DNA of 64,000 bases from Papaver somniferum (lineage: Eukaryota > Streptophyta > Magnoliopsida > Ranunculales > Papaveraceae): positions 94,624,881 to 94,688,880 of the forward strand of contig NC_039358.1 in NCBI RefSeq assembly GCF_003573695.1, read 5' to 3'. The notes beneath the pieces were generated by a model that had not been told where the DNA came from, made no database searches, and saw nothing but the letters and a program-made list of their open reading frames with translations. Below, one piece after another: positions 31,556 through 45,363 of the stretch (positions within the stretch are counted from its first letter, which is position 1; each line of letters starts with the position of its first letter). The position numbers and the translations under genes are program-made.

Positions 31556-33498
31556 AAAGATCAATATCCAAGTGTCAATCAAATTATATCAACAATCAAA
31601 GGTTGGATTATCTAATTGATTGAACTACGCACAACCTGTGATATTTCAATTATATAAAAATATAATGCGGAAAAGAAATAACACAGACACCAGAAATTTT
31701 GTTAACGAGGAAACCGCAAAGAAAGAAAAACCCCGGGACCTAGTCCAGATTTGAACACCACACTGTATTAAACCGCTACATACTCTAGCATACTACCAAT
31801 TAACTTCGGACTGGAATGTAGTTGAGCCCTAACCAATCTCACACTGATTAAGGTACAGTTACGTTCCTTACCCCTTTTGAACCACGCCGGATTCTGCGCA
31901 CTTGATTCCCTTAGCTGATCTCACCCACAACTAAGAGTTGCTACGACCCGAAGTTGAAGACCTGATAAACAAATCTGTCTCACACAGAAAAGTATATTGA
32001 ATAGATAAATCTGTCTCCCACAGAAATACCTACGAGTTTTGTTCCATCTTTTGATAAATCAAGGTAAACAGGAACCAATTGATATACCATACTTATATCA
32101 ATCACCTCACAATAATCTTAATCGTATGGAAGCGAAACAAGATATTGTGGAATAAAAAACGATGAGACGAAGATGTTTGTGACTACTTTTTATCTTACCT
32201 ATCGGATATTTAAATCTCGAGCAAATCTTAGAGAAGATAGTACTCACTACGATAGAACAAAGTAAGATCAGAACACGCAACTACAGAGAAAATAGTTGGG
32301 TCTGGCTTCAGAATCCCAATGAAGTCTTTAAGTCGTTAACCTATAATGGTTTTAGAAAAAACCTAGGTTAAAGGAGAATCGACTCTAGTCGCAACTAGCA
32401 TCACACATGAGGTGTGGGGATTAGGTTTCCCAATTGCTAGAGTTCTCCCTTATATAATTCTCAAATTAGGGTTTGCAATCAATGTTACCTTGGTAACAAA
32501 GCATTCAATATTCACCGTCAGATGAAAACCTGATTAGAGTCAAGCTAATATCTTTAAACCGTTAGATCAAACTAAGCTTGTTATATACAAATAAAATGTG
32601 ACTTCATTTAGGTATGAGTAACCGTACACATGCTGTGCACATAGTTGGCTCAATAATAGTTAACCGAAGTTAGCCTTATGAAAACTTTCATATCAACCTT
32701 GTTCATCTTAATTACAACTAGTTCAAATGACTCAAATGAAACTAGTTATGGAGTTGTTCAATTGTTTATATTCTCATAGAAGTATACAAGACACAATTGA
32801 AGCAAAATCGATTTTGATTCACTTGAATCAATTCATGAACATTATAGCCACGGTTTGCAAAATATTGCATTCCTTAATATATAAATGTATTAGTTCATGA
32901 ACAAACCGATTTTAGAACTTAACCCAGCAAACGGGTACGCATACCTAAGTGGCCGGACATAGTTTGGGTTCACCAATTTGCGAACAAGTACGCATACCTC
33001 CAAACTCAGTTGAATTCCCGGACTTGAACTATACACTGGAACGCATACGAGTATGCATACTAAGTTCCCGTACTTTCAACTAGCCAACTAGTACGCTACA
33101 GGTATGCATACTATGGTTCTCGGACTTTGAATAACTTGCAACAGTTAGCATACAAGTACGCATAATGTGTTATATTCAATCAATGGTTAATCGTTCTAAA
33201 CTCCATATTAATCATTGAAACATTCTTGGAAGACGAGAATAGTTGTCTCACACAAACTATTAGCTTCAAAGCAATTTTCAAGTGGTCAATATATCAATAC
33301 GGAACATTCCGAGTCTACATGAAATGACTGTCTCACACAAATCTTGTAAGATGTTACCAGGCGATTTTCACATGTTCGCTTTAACCAAGTTCATCTTTTG
33401 ACTTTCGTCAATAATAAAGATGAACTTGGTTAAAGCGAAAGCTTACCAACACATATCAGATGTGTATAATATAAAGTCTATATAGCTATAAGACATTT
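31556..33498 (-). repeat. CopA3 3' LTR, middle piece
   Basis: Continues the CopA LTR after S1. It contains the reversed TATA box region (about 32445-32460, here TTATATAATTC) and the palindromic array at 32935-33170. It is interrupted at 33498 by CopB1; the target copy CATTT (33494-33498) matches CTTTT at 61029-61033 with one change. Confidence 0.85.
32935..33170 (-). repeat. Palindromic array in CopA3 LTR
   Basis: Degenerate copies of GTATGCATAC / GTACGCATAC pairs with CCGGACTT spacers, as in the other CopA LTRs. Several units are mutated. Confidence 0.7.
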
Positions 33499-35245
33499 TG
33501 AAAAGACGAGGGTACCCAAATATACCAAAATATTTTATTTATCCACCTATAAGTCCTCTACCGAAAGAGATTGTCTATGGACTGAGTTGAGACAGTACAA
33601 CGAATCATTTCACACTTCGTGTGATCGCCTATGGATACGAGATCGAGACAATACAACAACAAGATAACTTGTGTGATTGACTATGGATACAAGATCAAGA
33701 CAATACAACAACGAAGTATGATACTTCATAATAGGTTCAGACTTAACCAAACTCTATAGAATCACTATCAAGTATATTCGAAATTAACGTTTGTGTATTT
33801 TACTTCTAATTATAATAAAATGATTATAATTGCGGAAATAGAAAAGTAAAAGACACAACAAGATTTATTAACGAGGAAACCGCAAATGTAGAAAAACCCT
33901 GGCACCTAGTCCAGAATTGAATACTCTGAGAATTAATCCACTATACAAAATCAACACTAACTTCGTATAGTTGATAGCAAGCAACTAAACCTATAGTTCA
34001 CCTAGTTTCTTCAGTATCCCTGCGCTTCCGACATTCAATAAGTGCACGCACTGGAACAATTCCTTTGGATCGTATTCCAAACAGTAAAGGAACAACAAAT
34101 CTGTTTGGTAACAACTCTATTGATTTTTTCCAATGAAGATATCTCAAGTCATATGCAAAGGCTCTTCCGTTTAATCAATAAACTCCTTTGCCTGGTTAGA
34201 TCAATCCAACCTTTAATTACCGAAGTAATAAGATCCGGATTTGTAACAATCAAATAAAACTCAAGAGATCTATTATTTCTACCGATCTCACACAACTAAT
34301 CAATTGAATAAATCCGATACTAGTTGGATCCCAGCCGATCAAGTTTTGTGCATCAAAGATATAGAAACCAAATCAGAAATCTTCTTTGTCTTCAAATCTT
34401 CTTAGATCTTCAATAAACACTTGCACAACACAACTTGAATCTCTTGTGATCAATCACGCAGAGAACGGAGTCTATTAACATTGGATTATCACAAGATGTC
34501 TTTAGATCTACAAACAGTTCTAAAGATCCCGTCGATACTTCAATCTAGTTTGAGTGAATCTTATATCAGAAGAGAAGAATCTCAAGAATAAACAAACTAG
34601 GTGCAATCAAAGTTCAACAACCATTAGTCAATCAAATTGTACTAAAATAAACTGCAATTATCTAGTTTCCCACCAACGGTACTCTTAGAGCTTCTTCATC
34701 TCATAGAAGTCTTTGAACGAGCGGTCGTAAGAGATTTCGCCTAATTAGGGTACTTTCCTCTCCGGATAGACGGTTCCACCAGTAACAACACAACTAGGTA
34801 AGTTTGTTGGCTCTTAGGATAGTTTGCTCGAAATGCAAACTTGGGTATTTATAGATCAAGGAAGTTTGGACACCAAGGAATTTCCAAAACCGAAGATTCT
34901 CAAGATATGTAATATATTTCCAAATCGGTTTTCATAATTCCTGGAAATGCTTTGTCCAATATAACCGAAATCTCACTAGAAAATATCCAATCAGTAAATG
35001 CACAATACCGATTTTTATTCTCCAGAGATTTGCAAAAACTAATAACCTTAATTAAAAGATTCTTAGTTTATTTTCGGTTCGGGATCTCCTTGAGTAATTA
35101 AGGAATATCTTTGAACAATAAAACATAAGAATTACTGAGCATGTTCAAAGTATGCCGACATCTTTTCTTATGTAAATCCTTTTTCATATTTACAATCTTG
35201 GAAACAATTATACCACACTTCCAAACAAGTTAGAATTGGTTCATA
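33499..35245 (-). repeat. CopB1 3' LTR, left piece
   Basis: Matches 58246 to about 59975. It includes the reversed TATA box at 34846-34853. About 936 bp of the LTR, including the 22-bp repeat array, are missing between this piece and 54219; they were lost together with about 680 bp of the CopA2 LTR. Confidence 0.85.
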
Positions 35246-37077
35246 TGTCTCCTACAGAAATACCCAAGAGTTTTTGTTCCGTCTTTTGATAAATCAAGGT
35301 GAACAGAAACCAATTGATAATATGGATTCATATTCCCGAAGAACAACCTAGTATTACCAATCACCTCACAATAATCTAAATTGTATGATGGCGAAACCAG
35401 ATATTGTGGAATCACAAACGATGAGACGAATGTGTTTGTGATTACTTTTTATCTTGCCTATCGGAGATTAAATCTCGAGAACATCTTAGAGAAGATAGTA
35501 CTCAAACGATAGAATCGGTCAAGATCAGAACACGCAACTACAAAGAAAATAGTTGGGTCTGGCTTCACAACCCCAATGAAGTCTTTGAAGTCGTTAACCT
35601 ACAGGGTCTCGATAGAAACCTAAGGTCAAAGGAGAATCGACTCTAGTTGATGCAACTAGTAACACACAGGAGGTGTGGGGATTAGGTTTCCCAGTTGCTA
35701 GAGTTTTCCTTTATATAGTTTTCAAAACAGGGTTTGCAATCCAAGTTACCTTGGTAACAAAGCATTCAATACTCACCGTTAGATGAAAAACCTGATTCAA
35801 CCAAGCTAATATCTTTCAACCGTTAGATCGAACTTATCTTGTTACACACAAATGAAATGTACCCTCATTTAGGTCTATGTAACCGTACCCAAATGTGTAT
35901 ATCATGTTGGCTCAATAATAGTTAACCGAGGTTAGCCATATGATCACTCTCATATCAACCTTATTCATCTTAACCATAACTAGTTTAAATGACTCAAATG
36001 AAACTAGTTAAAGAGCCATTCAATTGTTATATTCTCATAGAAGTATACAAGAACACAATTGAAACAAAATCGGTTTGATTCACTCGAATCAGTTCATGAA
36101 CAGTATAGCCACGACTTGCAAAGATTGCATTCCTTATTTTATAAATGTTTAAGTTTATGTACAACCGATTTTATAAAGGTAACCAACTCAAGTATGCAAA
36201 TGGGTACACATACTTAAGTAGCCGAACCGAGTTTGGTTATGCTAGTACGCGAACGAGTGCGCATACCATTCACATTTTCAAACTCCAGAAGAAAGTCTCG
36301 GACATGAGACTTCCACCAGTATGCGTATGGGTACGCATACTTGCCCAGACATCCAACAACCGTCAATATGCGTACGGGTACGCATACTTCAGGTTCCCGG
36401 TTTTGGACTTATACACAAATGTCAGAACACACTATGTTTATATCCGAACATGGTTACTTGATTCTAAACTCTTTATTTCAATCATTAAAACTTTCGTAGA
36501 GAATGACAATAGTCGTTTTCACTCACTATTAGCATCAAAGCAATTTTCAAGATATTGAAATAATTATAACGAAACATTCCAAGTCTACACCAAATGATTG
36601 TATCACATAAACCATGTAAGATGTTACTCGCCAATTTTCACATGATCATATTCTGACATTCTTTAAGAATATAAGATGAACTTGGTCGAAGCGAAAGCTT
36701 GACAACACATATTTCGATAAATATGTAAGCGAGATAAACTCAACTCGAAATCTCAAATGTGTATAATAGAAAACTATATCGTAATACGACTTATGTCTCA
36801 ATATAGGAGATAGAGTAGAAATAGACTTTCCAAGTGATAAATGAGTTTCAGTCTCCACATACCTTTTGTTGATGAAGTTCCACAAGCTCCCCTTAGTAGT
36901 TCTTCGTCTTCAAATGATGAACGCCGTGAAGTCTAATGCTCGACTACACAATCTATGTCCTAGTCCGAGACATCTATAAATAGTCTAGAAATCAAGACTT
37001 ATAGTTTTGATCACTAACATCAGCAAACATGCTTGAGATAGCGACGCATGCGAGTTCGACCGAGCAGTGCTCTAACA
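35246..37077 (-). repeat. CopA2 3' LTR, truncated
   Basis: Starts on the right with the reverse of TGTTAGAGCACTGCTCGG at 37077. Palindromic array at 36185-36395 and reversed TATA at 35709-35717. The last ~680 bp of the LTR (compare 43064-43745) are missing at the left border. Confidence 0.85.
36185..36395 (-). repeat. Palindromic array in CopA2 3' LTR
   Basis: Units such as AGTATGCGTATGGGTACGCA and ATGCGTACGGGTACGCATAC, i.e. two arms around a four-base centre, spaced about 50-60 bp. Confidence 0.75.
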
Positions 37078-38420
37078 ATATCCCCCTTTGTCAATTTTAG
37101 TGACAAAACTATCAATACATATGGATTATAAAATAAATAAAACTTTGTAGCTTCTCATCCAAATGCTTGATCTCCCTGGCATCTTCAACACGACTTGAAA
37201 TCTTCGTCACTTCCAAATACTCCATGATTCTAAACGTGTTCAACTCAGCATCATAGTTGTTCAAGATCTGTAGCGATAACATTGAGAAAACAAGTGCTCT
37301 CGATCATTGTTATACAGTGTCATAATATTATTACGCAGCATCGAAGTTCAATTGTATCACAACTTTGACAACAATACTATGGTTATATGTATCACTCCCC
37401 CTTAGTCAATACTTCATATCGACATGAAAACCACTCCCCCTTACATAATGATCTGTAAACCATATGTATCTGTAGTATGAAACTACACATTAATTCTCCC
37501 CCTTTTTGTCAATATAAATTGGCAAAGGTACGAAAACTAGTGGGATCCTCATGAAATTTTCAAAGAGATACTTCAAAACCAAAAGAGAATAACATACCAA
37601 CTTATTTAGATGCAATCATAAAGCCGAAGCTAAATGCATTCATCAAGGAGTTTATAAAGATACAAGATAACCCCTATAATATTCCACGGCCGCACTCCTC
37701 ACAAAGATTTGGTAATAAAGCACAAGTTCAAAAAAGAACTCTCCCCCATAAAGTGTCATTCCCGAAAGAACAACTAAGGCGACCTTACTTTTACAAGAAA
37801 AGAAGGATTTCTTTGGACATAACCAAATCACATGATAAACATAGATTTGAATCCAAAAATCTCAATTGAATAAACCACAAAAATGATCAATTCAATTGGC
37901 CATGCTCGACACAAGAGAACTTACGGAGCAACACAGTATATGCACAACAATGTGGATCGGAGATAGACCAATACTGCGGAATAAACAAGGATTCATTCTA
38001 TTTTTCATCACTATTTGCACAATCACATATAACGGACTTAATCCTTGTAAAAAAAAGTGTATCCTTTCTTCCATCTGAATTTGCATAATGACATAAAAGG
38101 CTCTAACTTTTGTTTATCAAAAGTTCATTCTATCTTTTATCAATACTTCATACCGACATAATAGAGATAACTTTTGAAGGTATGGGACAGTCACAGGTTC
38201 ACGGACGAAAACAACATATCCCATAACAATTTGCAATATATTAAATCATAAAGATTAAAATTACAAAAATCATCTTCCAAATAACCTAAAATTTAAATAA
38301 ATCTAAAAACATTGAAGATGAAAACGTTGGAAATAGCTACATGCACTCACAATAATGGCTATTCTAAAACCCTAGTAATCCTTCTAAAAACACAAGAAAT
38401 AAATTCTCATAAGAAGTTTC
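37078..38420 (-). other. CopA2 3' non-coding region with multiple purine tracts
   Basis: On the minus strand there are five purine tracts: next to the LTR (37078-37092), near 37393, 37433, 37494 and 37738. A degenerate repeat around TATTTGCATAATGACATA lies at about 38020-38165. No coding seen. Confidence 0.7.
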
Positions 38421-38585
38421 CTAGACATTGAGACCTCTGAAGAATTCTTTATCGTCCCCGAACTCCTTGCCGTCAACAGCCATAGGTACATAGGGTTTGT
38501 GAATAAAGGAGTCAATTCCAACAAACCTTCTAGGCTGATGATGTCGAATCAGGGCCTTCTAAATTTCAAGAGTTCTCATAACAAT

Positions 38586-40879
38586 TGTGATACCCTCCAT
38601 TTTTATTTACCCATTTTTATGCGTTTCGGGTCGAGTATCAACTATATTCGATAATCCATTTGTTATTGTTTTCTTTAATTTGTTTGATTAAGACTAAACG
38701 GGAGAAATTTAGTCTTCCTTGTTATGTGTTCAGTACATGGATAGGCTAGTTATACATTTCTTATTGCTAACTTTCAATACACGACATTTCGTTATAACTG
38801 CTTCAAAGGTTGAACACATTTTTAAGGCTTAGAAATTTAATAATGTTGTTCCACCCCTCTAGAAGTATAGGCTTAGGTGGGAATAGCCATTGTTCACAAG
38901 TTCTTCTTTAGAAAACATGAGATAAATGTTTTTACAAGGGAATTTATGGACAAAGAGTAAATGGGGAAGGATGAGTTTCATTACTTTTGGAAAATGAAAG
39001 GATGAGAATTGAAATTAAAACGTAGGAACTATATATCAGAGACTTCTCAAGAGTTGGAGTCAGGGAAAGAGAAGAGTTCTAAGGAAAAATTGCTAGGATT
39101 TGGCTAATTTGAGGTAGGTTTTACTACTCATCTTCATAGGGGTTTTCTTTCTTGTTCATATGATTGTGAATTCCTGATTTTGTTCTTTGTAGGTGTTTTT
39201 GAATTGCGTCATACGGATTGAATTATTGGTTTTCTATCATGAATTATCAAATGGGAATGTTTGCTTTTGTGAAGGAAATGTCTTATTTCAAAAGCCTGTT
39301 CTCACCATTTTACGGAACTTAGGATGTTTGCTTAATTGTTTGTTAGAACCTTAATTCTATAACCACGAATTTCCAGAGTTCATTGTTAAAATATCCTTTG
39401 TGCTTATCATTTTATCTTGACTTATTTCATGTCCATAAGCGTTGGTTTCAAGCAGAGTGTTTGCTGATTTTTGGAGTGACAATTAACTCCATGTGCATAG
39501 TTCATGGTTCTTGAGCATGAGATTTTGTTACTGTGGATTTCGTTTTCAAAAAAACTAGTTGGATCAGTCGTTGTGAATCTCATTCTCCTGATGATAAAAC
39601 AAGTTACTTGAGTAAAATGTATTGAGTTCATGTCTTCCGTTGGTTGGAATATAGTTTCATCTTATGCCGGGTAATGATCCCCGATATAGTGAAATGGATA
39701 ATGATCCCCATGGGAACGTAGTTTCCCGATCATCGATGGCGGTTTTCCGTGCCGGAAACGATAGGTGGATGTACGAACCAAGGTTTTCGTCTCGTGGAAT
39801 CAAGTTAACGAAATCTAAATGAATTGATTTGTCGGAGACCTTGTTGGTTTGTGAATATATTTGTTGAATGAGCTACCCGATTTAAAGTTCTATCTTTTCT
39901 TATTTATATTTTCCTCACATTTTTCTTAGATTTGTTTCCCGCATCTCTTTGAGGATGGGAACGTAAGCCTATTGAGCCGTCATCTCACTCCAATTGACGA
40001 TTTTACAAATTTTATATATCGAAGGGCGAAGCAAGTGAGAAGTTTTTGCGTGTACTGCTTTTGTTTCATTTCCATATAACTTGATGTTTTACTTTGAGAG
40101 AATAAATGTGGAATATTTAGGCTTATGAACCACTGTTAAGAAGTTTTTATTATACATTTTAAAGGGATCTGTTGAATGGCGAATGTATTTGAAAGCTATC
40201 TTTAAACTGAATGATTGAAAACCATGTTTTCCTGACACTTTTTCTCTGCTCTCTGTTAACTGCGGAACTGGCACCAGTAGATTGAGATTTAGGCGATACT
40301 TCCTTAATGAAAAGTGTTCCTTTATGTCTGCTTTATAATGTTTTAAAAGGGCTTGTAATTTGGATATGTCGTTTAGGATTCATAGCTCTCACTACACAGC
40401 ATGTCAGATCTGAAAACTGTTGCACTACACAGCATGTCAGATCTGAAAACTGTTGGTTCGCAGTTTTGTGACCATCTTAGCACACCCTTTTTGCAGACCA
40501 AATGAACTCGGAATTTAGATTTTTTTAGGTGGATTTGAAATCTGAGTCTGTCTAGTTTTTAAGTTGGGGCCAATATCTGTATTTGGACTCTTATTGAGGT
40601 CTGTGGAGTCTTGACAAGGGAGACTGCCTGGGACTGATTTCTGCGACATATTTTTGCTCAGATTTTTTACTGCACACCATCTAACTTTCATGTTACTCCG
40701 TATTTTTGAATATTAAGCCTTGTTTGATGGTTATACACAATTTAGTGAGACCATTTAAGGCCTGGGTACTAAAATGAAAGCATAAAATGGAAGGGAAAGA
40801 AATAGATTTAAGTTTCGATACCCGCCCGTAACCTCTAGAATTCGGGTTAAATCCACGATCCGAATTTTGGGGTGTTACA
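38586..40879. mobile_element. Solo LTR S2
   Basis: 2.29 kb beginning TGTGATACCC and ending GGGTGTTACA, flanked by ACAAT (38581-38585) and GCAAT (40880-40884), an imperfect 5-bp target duplication. The uninterrupted CopA1 copy confirms the empty site. No primer site, coding domain or second LTR is seen inside. The ends look like those of many plant Gypsy LTRs; orientation is not certain because the ends are near-inverted. Confidence 0.75.
40390..40455. repeat. 33-bp perfect tandem duplication inside S2
   Basis: Two identical 33-bp units, 40390-40422 and 40423-40455, starting CACTACACAGCATGTC. Their identity suggests a recent slippage event. Confidence 0.9.
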
Positions 40880-41360
40880 GCAATAGCCTTTATTTGCTGA
40901 ATCTCCTTCCTTGTTTCCTTCAACTCTTCAAGAATATCAGAAAACTTCTGAGAATTTGAAGGAACATCTCTTGGCTTCCTCACATTCCTTCTTTTTCTTT
41001 TCAAAGTTGGAGGTAACGGATATTTCTCTTTTTCCTCCATGATTGGTGGCTTAACAATCATATTAACATCTTTTCCATCAGAAGACATGATGCTTGGAGT
41101 ATCCATACGTGTATGGGTTTGTGAGAGGAAATCACAATTTAAGCTCAACAAGCAGTCTTATGATAAAAAGAGTTTCAGAGAAGGAAAAGGAATGTAGGGT
41201 TACAGAACCTTTAACCACACAGGTTCACGCAAGCATAATTCACAACCCTAAAGAGAGTAGAATTGTCGAGAATAACCCTCTTTTATTAATTAAACATGGA
41301 AGTCCCTTCCAATATCAATTATATATGAAAGAATTCCAAATTGCAAAACACAGCAAAGCC

Positions 41361-41377
41361 AAAAAAAAAAAAAAAAA
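41361..41377 (+). repeat. A17 homopolymer
   Basis: Run of 17 A within the CopA2 gag to second-ORF spacer. The equivalent CopA1 spacer is deleted, so its age relative to the insertion cannot be judged. Confidence 0.9.
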
Positions 41378-41633
41378 TCTTTTCTTAAAGCCTGAGGTGT
41401 GCACAATCTTGTCTCTTTTGATCAGGCACATGAGACAAGATGCACTAAAGCAACACAGTCAAGGTTGTGCTGCGGTAAACAACAATCTGTCCACCATAAC
41501 CTTTTTGAAAGGAATTCATGGAACCCTGTCTATCAAAATGTTTAGACCATACTTTTCTTTCTTGTGGTCTTGTCTTAACTTTGGAAACTAACTTCTTCGA
41601 AGACGATAAAATCTTACATACCTCAGCGGTTTT

Positions 41634-43007
41634 TTAAACAAGTTTGAGCTTGTTTGCTAGTCGATTCGCTTTTCGTTGAAGTTTATTGACATATCTCATC
41701 TTGTGTTTGTACTTGAAACACTTTGAAAGTTCATGACCTTTGAGTGGAAAATAAGAGCATGTCAATGGATAAGATGATTCAGACTCCCGGGATGTGGAAG
41801 TTGCTAGACACAGAGTGGAACCTGAAAATCAGACAGAGAGTTTCCAACAGAAAGGTCAATTTTTTCTTCCAGATTGGTTGAGTCTTCTTCTAAAAGAATA
41901 TCAAGATTGATGTATGTATTGCTACAATATTCAAAATCAATATCTTCACAAAGAAGTGCAACACTTGATTTTTCATCTTCATTGGAATCATAGTGATCAG
42001 ACATTTCATCAAGAGTTGCAGCAAGACCTTTGTTCCCAGTGTATTTTTCTACGGTTCGGACACTCATTTTCAAAATGACCAAAAACTTTACACTTAAAGC
42101 ACTGTGGCATATCCTCGTCATCAGCCTCTTCAACATCCATGTTTTTATGAGGAATGCGATTGTGAGGTTTAAATGATGATCTGGATTTGTCTCTGGAAAA
42201 CCATTTACTTCTCTTCAATAGAAGATCTCTAAACTGTCTTGTGATCAAAGAGACTGACTTGTAAATATCTTCATCTGATGAATCAGCCTCAGAAAAATCA
42301 TCCTCAGAGACAAACACTTTTACTTTTGTCAATTAATTTAGTGTTTTTTTGTGCTTTAAAGGCAATATCCTTCCCGTTTTTGGATGTATGCTCATGATCA
42401 AAGATCTTTAGATTTACAACCAACGTATTTCTAGAGAGATCATCAAGGTTATTTCCCTCAACGATGGAATGCTTCTTATAATCGTATCTGGATGGTAATG
42501 ATCTGAGAATTTTCATCACAATGTCCTTTTTAGGAATAATCTTACCCACTGCAAATGATGCATTAACAATTTCAGACACTTTGTGATTAAACTCATTAAA
42601 TGAATCTTCATCTGCCATACAATGGTTTTTCCAATCGGAATTTAGGTTTTGAAGCCTGGATTCCTTTTCAATGGTATTTCATTCAAATACATTTTCTAAA
42701 ATATCTCAAGCATCTTTAGACCGAGTGCACGTACTCATATGGTGCTGAAGATCTGGGGTAATGGCATGTATAATGGCATTCAAACCGTCGGAATTTTGCT
42801 TTGCAGCAAGTATCTCAGCAGCGTCACATGCACCAATATCCTTCGGAACAGTCGCACCTCCTACTGCCATAACGGGAGCATCATATCCAGTAACTACATA
42901 AACCCATGATTGAAAATCACGCGCTTGAAGAAAGGCACGCATAGCCACAAGTAATTTGAGCCATCAAAGACTGGTGGTATGTTTATAGAGATAGCACTTC
43001 TGTCTAT
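41634..43007 (-). pseudogene. gag: CopA2 gag (UBN2-type)
   Basis: Copia gag. The start codon position (43007) reads ATA instead of the ATG seen in CopA1. Order: DRSAISINIPPVFDGSNY, UBN2 core with DSFNEFNHKVSEIVNASFA and KILRSLPSRYD (about 42618-42480), a perfect CX2CX4HX4C knuckle CFKCKVFGHFENEC (about 42105-42060), an acidic region, and near 41750 a second knuckle in which the second Cys is Phe (CSYFPLKGHELSKC). A basic coiled-coil end (NKLQRKANRLANKLKLV) closes it with a stop at 41634. Several frameshifts (near 42710, 42320, 42050, 41805) break it. No protease follows. Confidence 0.8.
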
Positions 43008-43050
43008 ATCAACAAACACAGACTTATAAGGTCTTAAATGTGTTTGCCTG

Positions 43051-43062
43051 CTCTGATACCAA
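43051..43062 (-). other. CopA2 primer-binding site (Met-tRNA)
   Basis: Reverse complement of TTGGTATCAGAG, one base inside the 5' LTR end at 43064. Confidence 0.9.
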
Positions 43063-43063
43063 T

Positions 43064-45363
43064 TGAAAATGCGGGGGTCTAACAACCACACCCAACAATT
43101 CGTTTGGCAATCTGAGAGGACTTACTCCAATATACTTTCTAGAGAATCAATTAGACAGTCAGACTCAATCTAGAGAAAAGTATATGAAAGAGTTTTATAT
43201 CTCTAACTCTTAATTCAATTTGCAATCAGCAAATACAAATCTGCGAGCCCGATTGAATATAAGAGGAGTAACTTGAACGGTACCAAAGACCAATGTTCAA
43301 GTGTCAATCAATTTAAATCAACAACCAAAGGTTGGATTATCTAATTGATTTATCTTAACGCACAACCTGTGATATTTCAATTATATAACAAAATATAATG
43401 CGGAAAAGAAATAACAAGACACCAGAATTTTGTTAACGAGAAAAACCGCAAATGCAGAAAAACCCCGGGACCTAGTCCAGTTTGAACACCACATTGTATT
43501 AAGCCGCTACAGACACTAGCCTGCTACCAATGAACTTCAGACCGAACTGTAGTTGAACCCTAATCAATATCACACTGATTCAAGGTACAGTTGCGTTCCT
43601 TACCTCTCTGATCCAATCAGGATACTACGCACTTGATTCCCTTAGTTGATCTCACCCACAACCAAGAGTTGCTACGACCCAAAGTCGAAGACTTGATAAA
43701 CAAATCTATCTCACACAGAAAGGTCTATAGAATTAATAAATTTGTCTTCCACAGAAATACCCAAGAGTTTTTGTTCCGTATTTGATAAATCAAGGTGAAT
43801 AGGAACCAATTAATAATCCGAAATTATATTCCCGAAGAACAACCTAGTATCATCAATCACCTCACAATAATCTAAATTGTATGATGGCGAAACTAGATAT
43901 TGTGGAATCACAAACGATGAGACGAAGGTGTTTGTGATTACTTTTTATCTTTCTTATCAGAGATTAAATCTCGAGCAAATCTTAGAGAAGATAGTACTCA
44001 AATGATAGAATCGGGAAAGATCAGAACACACAACTACAAAGAAAATAGTTAGGTATGGCTTCACAATCCCAATGAAGTCGTTGACCTACAGGGTCTCGAT
44101 AGAAACCTAAGGTTAAAGGAGAATCGACTCTAGTTGATGCAACTAGTAACACATAGGAGGTGTGGGAATTAGGTTTCTCAGTTGCTAGAGTTCTCCTTTA
44201 TATAGTTTTCAAATCAGGGTTTGCAATCCAAGTTACCTTGGTAACAAAGCATACAATACTCACCGTTAGATGAAAAACCTGATTCAACCAAGCTAATATA
44301 TTTCAACAGTTAGATCGAATTTAGCTTGTTACACAAATGAAATGTACCCTAATTTAGGTTTATGTAACGTACTCAAACGTGTACATCATGTTGGATCAAC
44401 AATAGTTAACTGAGGTTAGCCATAAGATCACTCTCATATCAACCTTATTCATCTTAACCATAACTAGTTTAAATGACTCAAATGAAACTAGTTAAAGAGC
44501 CGTTCAATTGCTATATTCTCATAGAAGTATACAAGAACACAATTGAAACAAAATCGGTTTGATTCACTCGAATCAGTTCATGAACATTATAGCTACGGTT
44601 TGCAAAGATTGCATTCCTTATTTTATAAATGTTTAAGTTCATGTACAACCGATTTTAGAAAGGTAACCAACTCAAGTATGCAAATGGGTACGCATACTTA
44701 AGTAGCCGAACCGAGTTTGGTTACGCCAGTACGCGTACGGGTGCATCTACCAATTCACACTTCCAAACTCCAGCAGAATTTTTCGGACGTGAGACTTCCG
44801 CCAGTATGCGTACGGGTACGCATACTTGCCCAAACATCCAACTACCGCCAGTACGCGTACGAGCACGCATACTTCAGGTTCCCGGTTTTGGACTTATACA
44901 CAAATGTGAGAACACACTATGTTTATATCCAAACATGGTTACTTGATTATAAACTCTTTTTTTCAATCATTGAAACTTTCTTAGAGGATGACAATAGTCG
45001 TTTTCACTCACTATTAGCATCAAAGAAATTTTCAAGATATTGAAATAATCATAACGAAACATTCCAAGTCTACACCAAATGATTGTATCACACAAACCAT
45101 GTAAGATGTTACTCGACAATTTTCACATTATCATATTCTGAAATTCGTCAAGAATATAAGATGAACTTTGTCGAAGCGAAAGCTTGCCAACACATATTTT
45201 GAGAAATATATAAGCTAGATAAACTCAGCTCGAAATATCAAATGTGTATAATAGAAAACTATATCGTAATACGACTTATGTCTCAATATAGGAGATATAG
45301 TAGAAATAGAATTTCCAAGTGATAGATGAGTTTCAGTCTCCGCATACATTTTGTTGATGAAGA
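43064..45363 (-). repeat. CopA2 5' LTR, main piece
   Basis: CopA LTR (reversed), with TATA at 44196-44204 and the palindromic array at 44675-44880. Interrupted by Tat-3 at GATGAAGA; the remaining 204 bp are at 54015-54218. Confidence 0.9.
44675..44880 (-). repeat. Palindromic array in CopA2 5' LTR
   Basis: The clearest unit is near 44805-44825, two arms AGTATGCGTA and TACGCATACT around CGGG. Others: TATGCAAATGGGTACGCATA and GTACGCGTACGAGCACGCAT. Confidence 0.8.

Larger units (their letters stand above)
38421..41106 (-). pseudogene. CopA2 second ORF, split by solo LTR S2
   Basis: ATG 41106 (MDTPSIMSSDGKDVNMIV), reading to 40880, then interrupted by S2 and resuming at 38585 to a TAG at 38421 (EFFRGLNV). 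It is the same protein as 25806-26270 in CopA1: basic KRKRRNVRKPR, coiled coil ELKETRKEIQQIK. Its tail carries an additional in-frame stop (LEI*). About 130 residues without the insert. Function unknown; it occupies the env-like slot of Sireviruses. Confidence 0.65.

Noticed and set aside
38586..40879. A gene or a complete small element in S2
   Set aside because: Only short, unrelated open frames, no primer site, purine tract or internal terminal repeat; the ends and target duplication fit a solo LTR.
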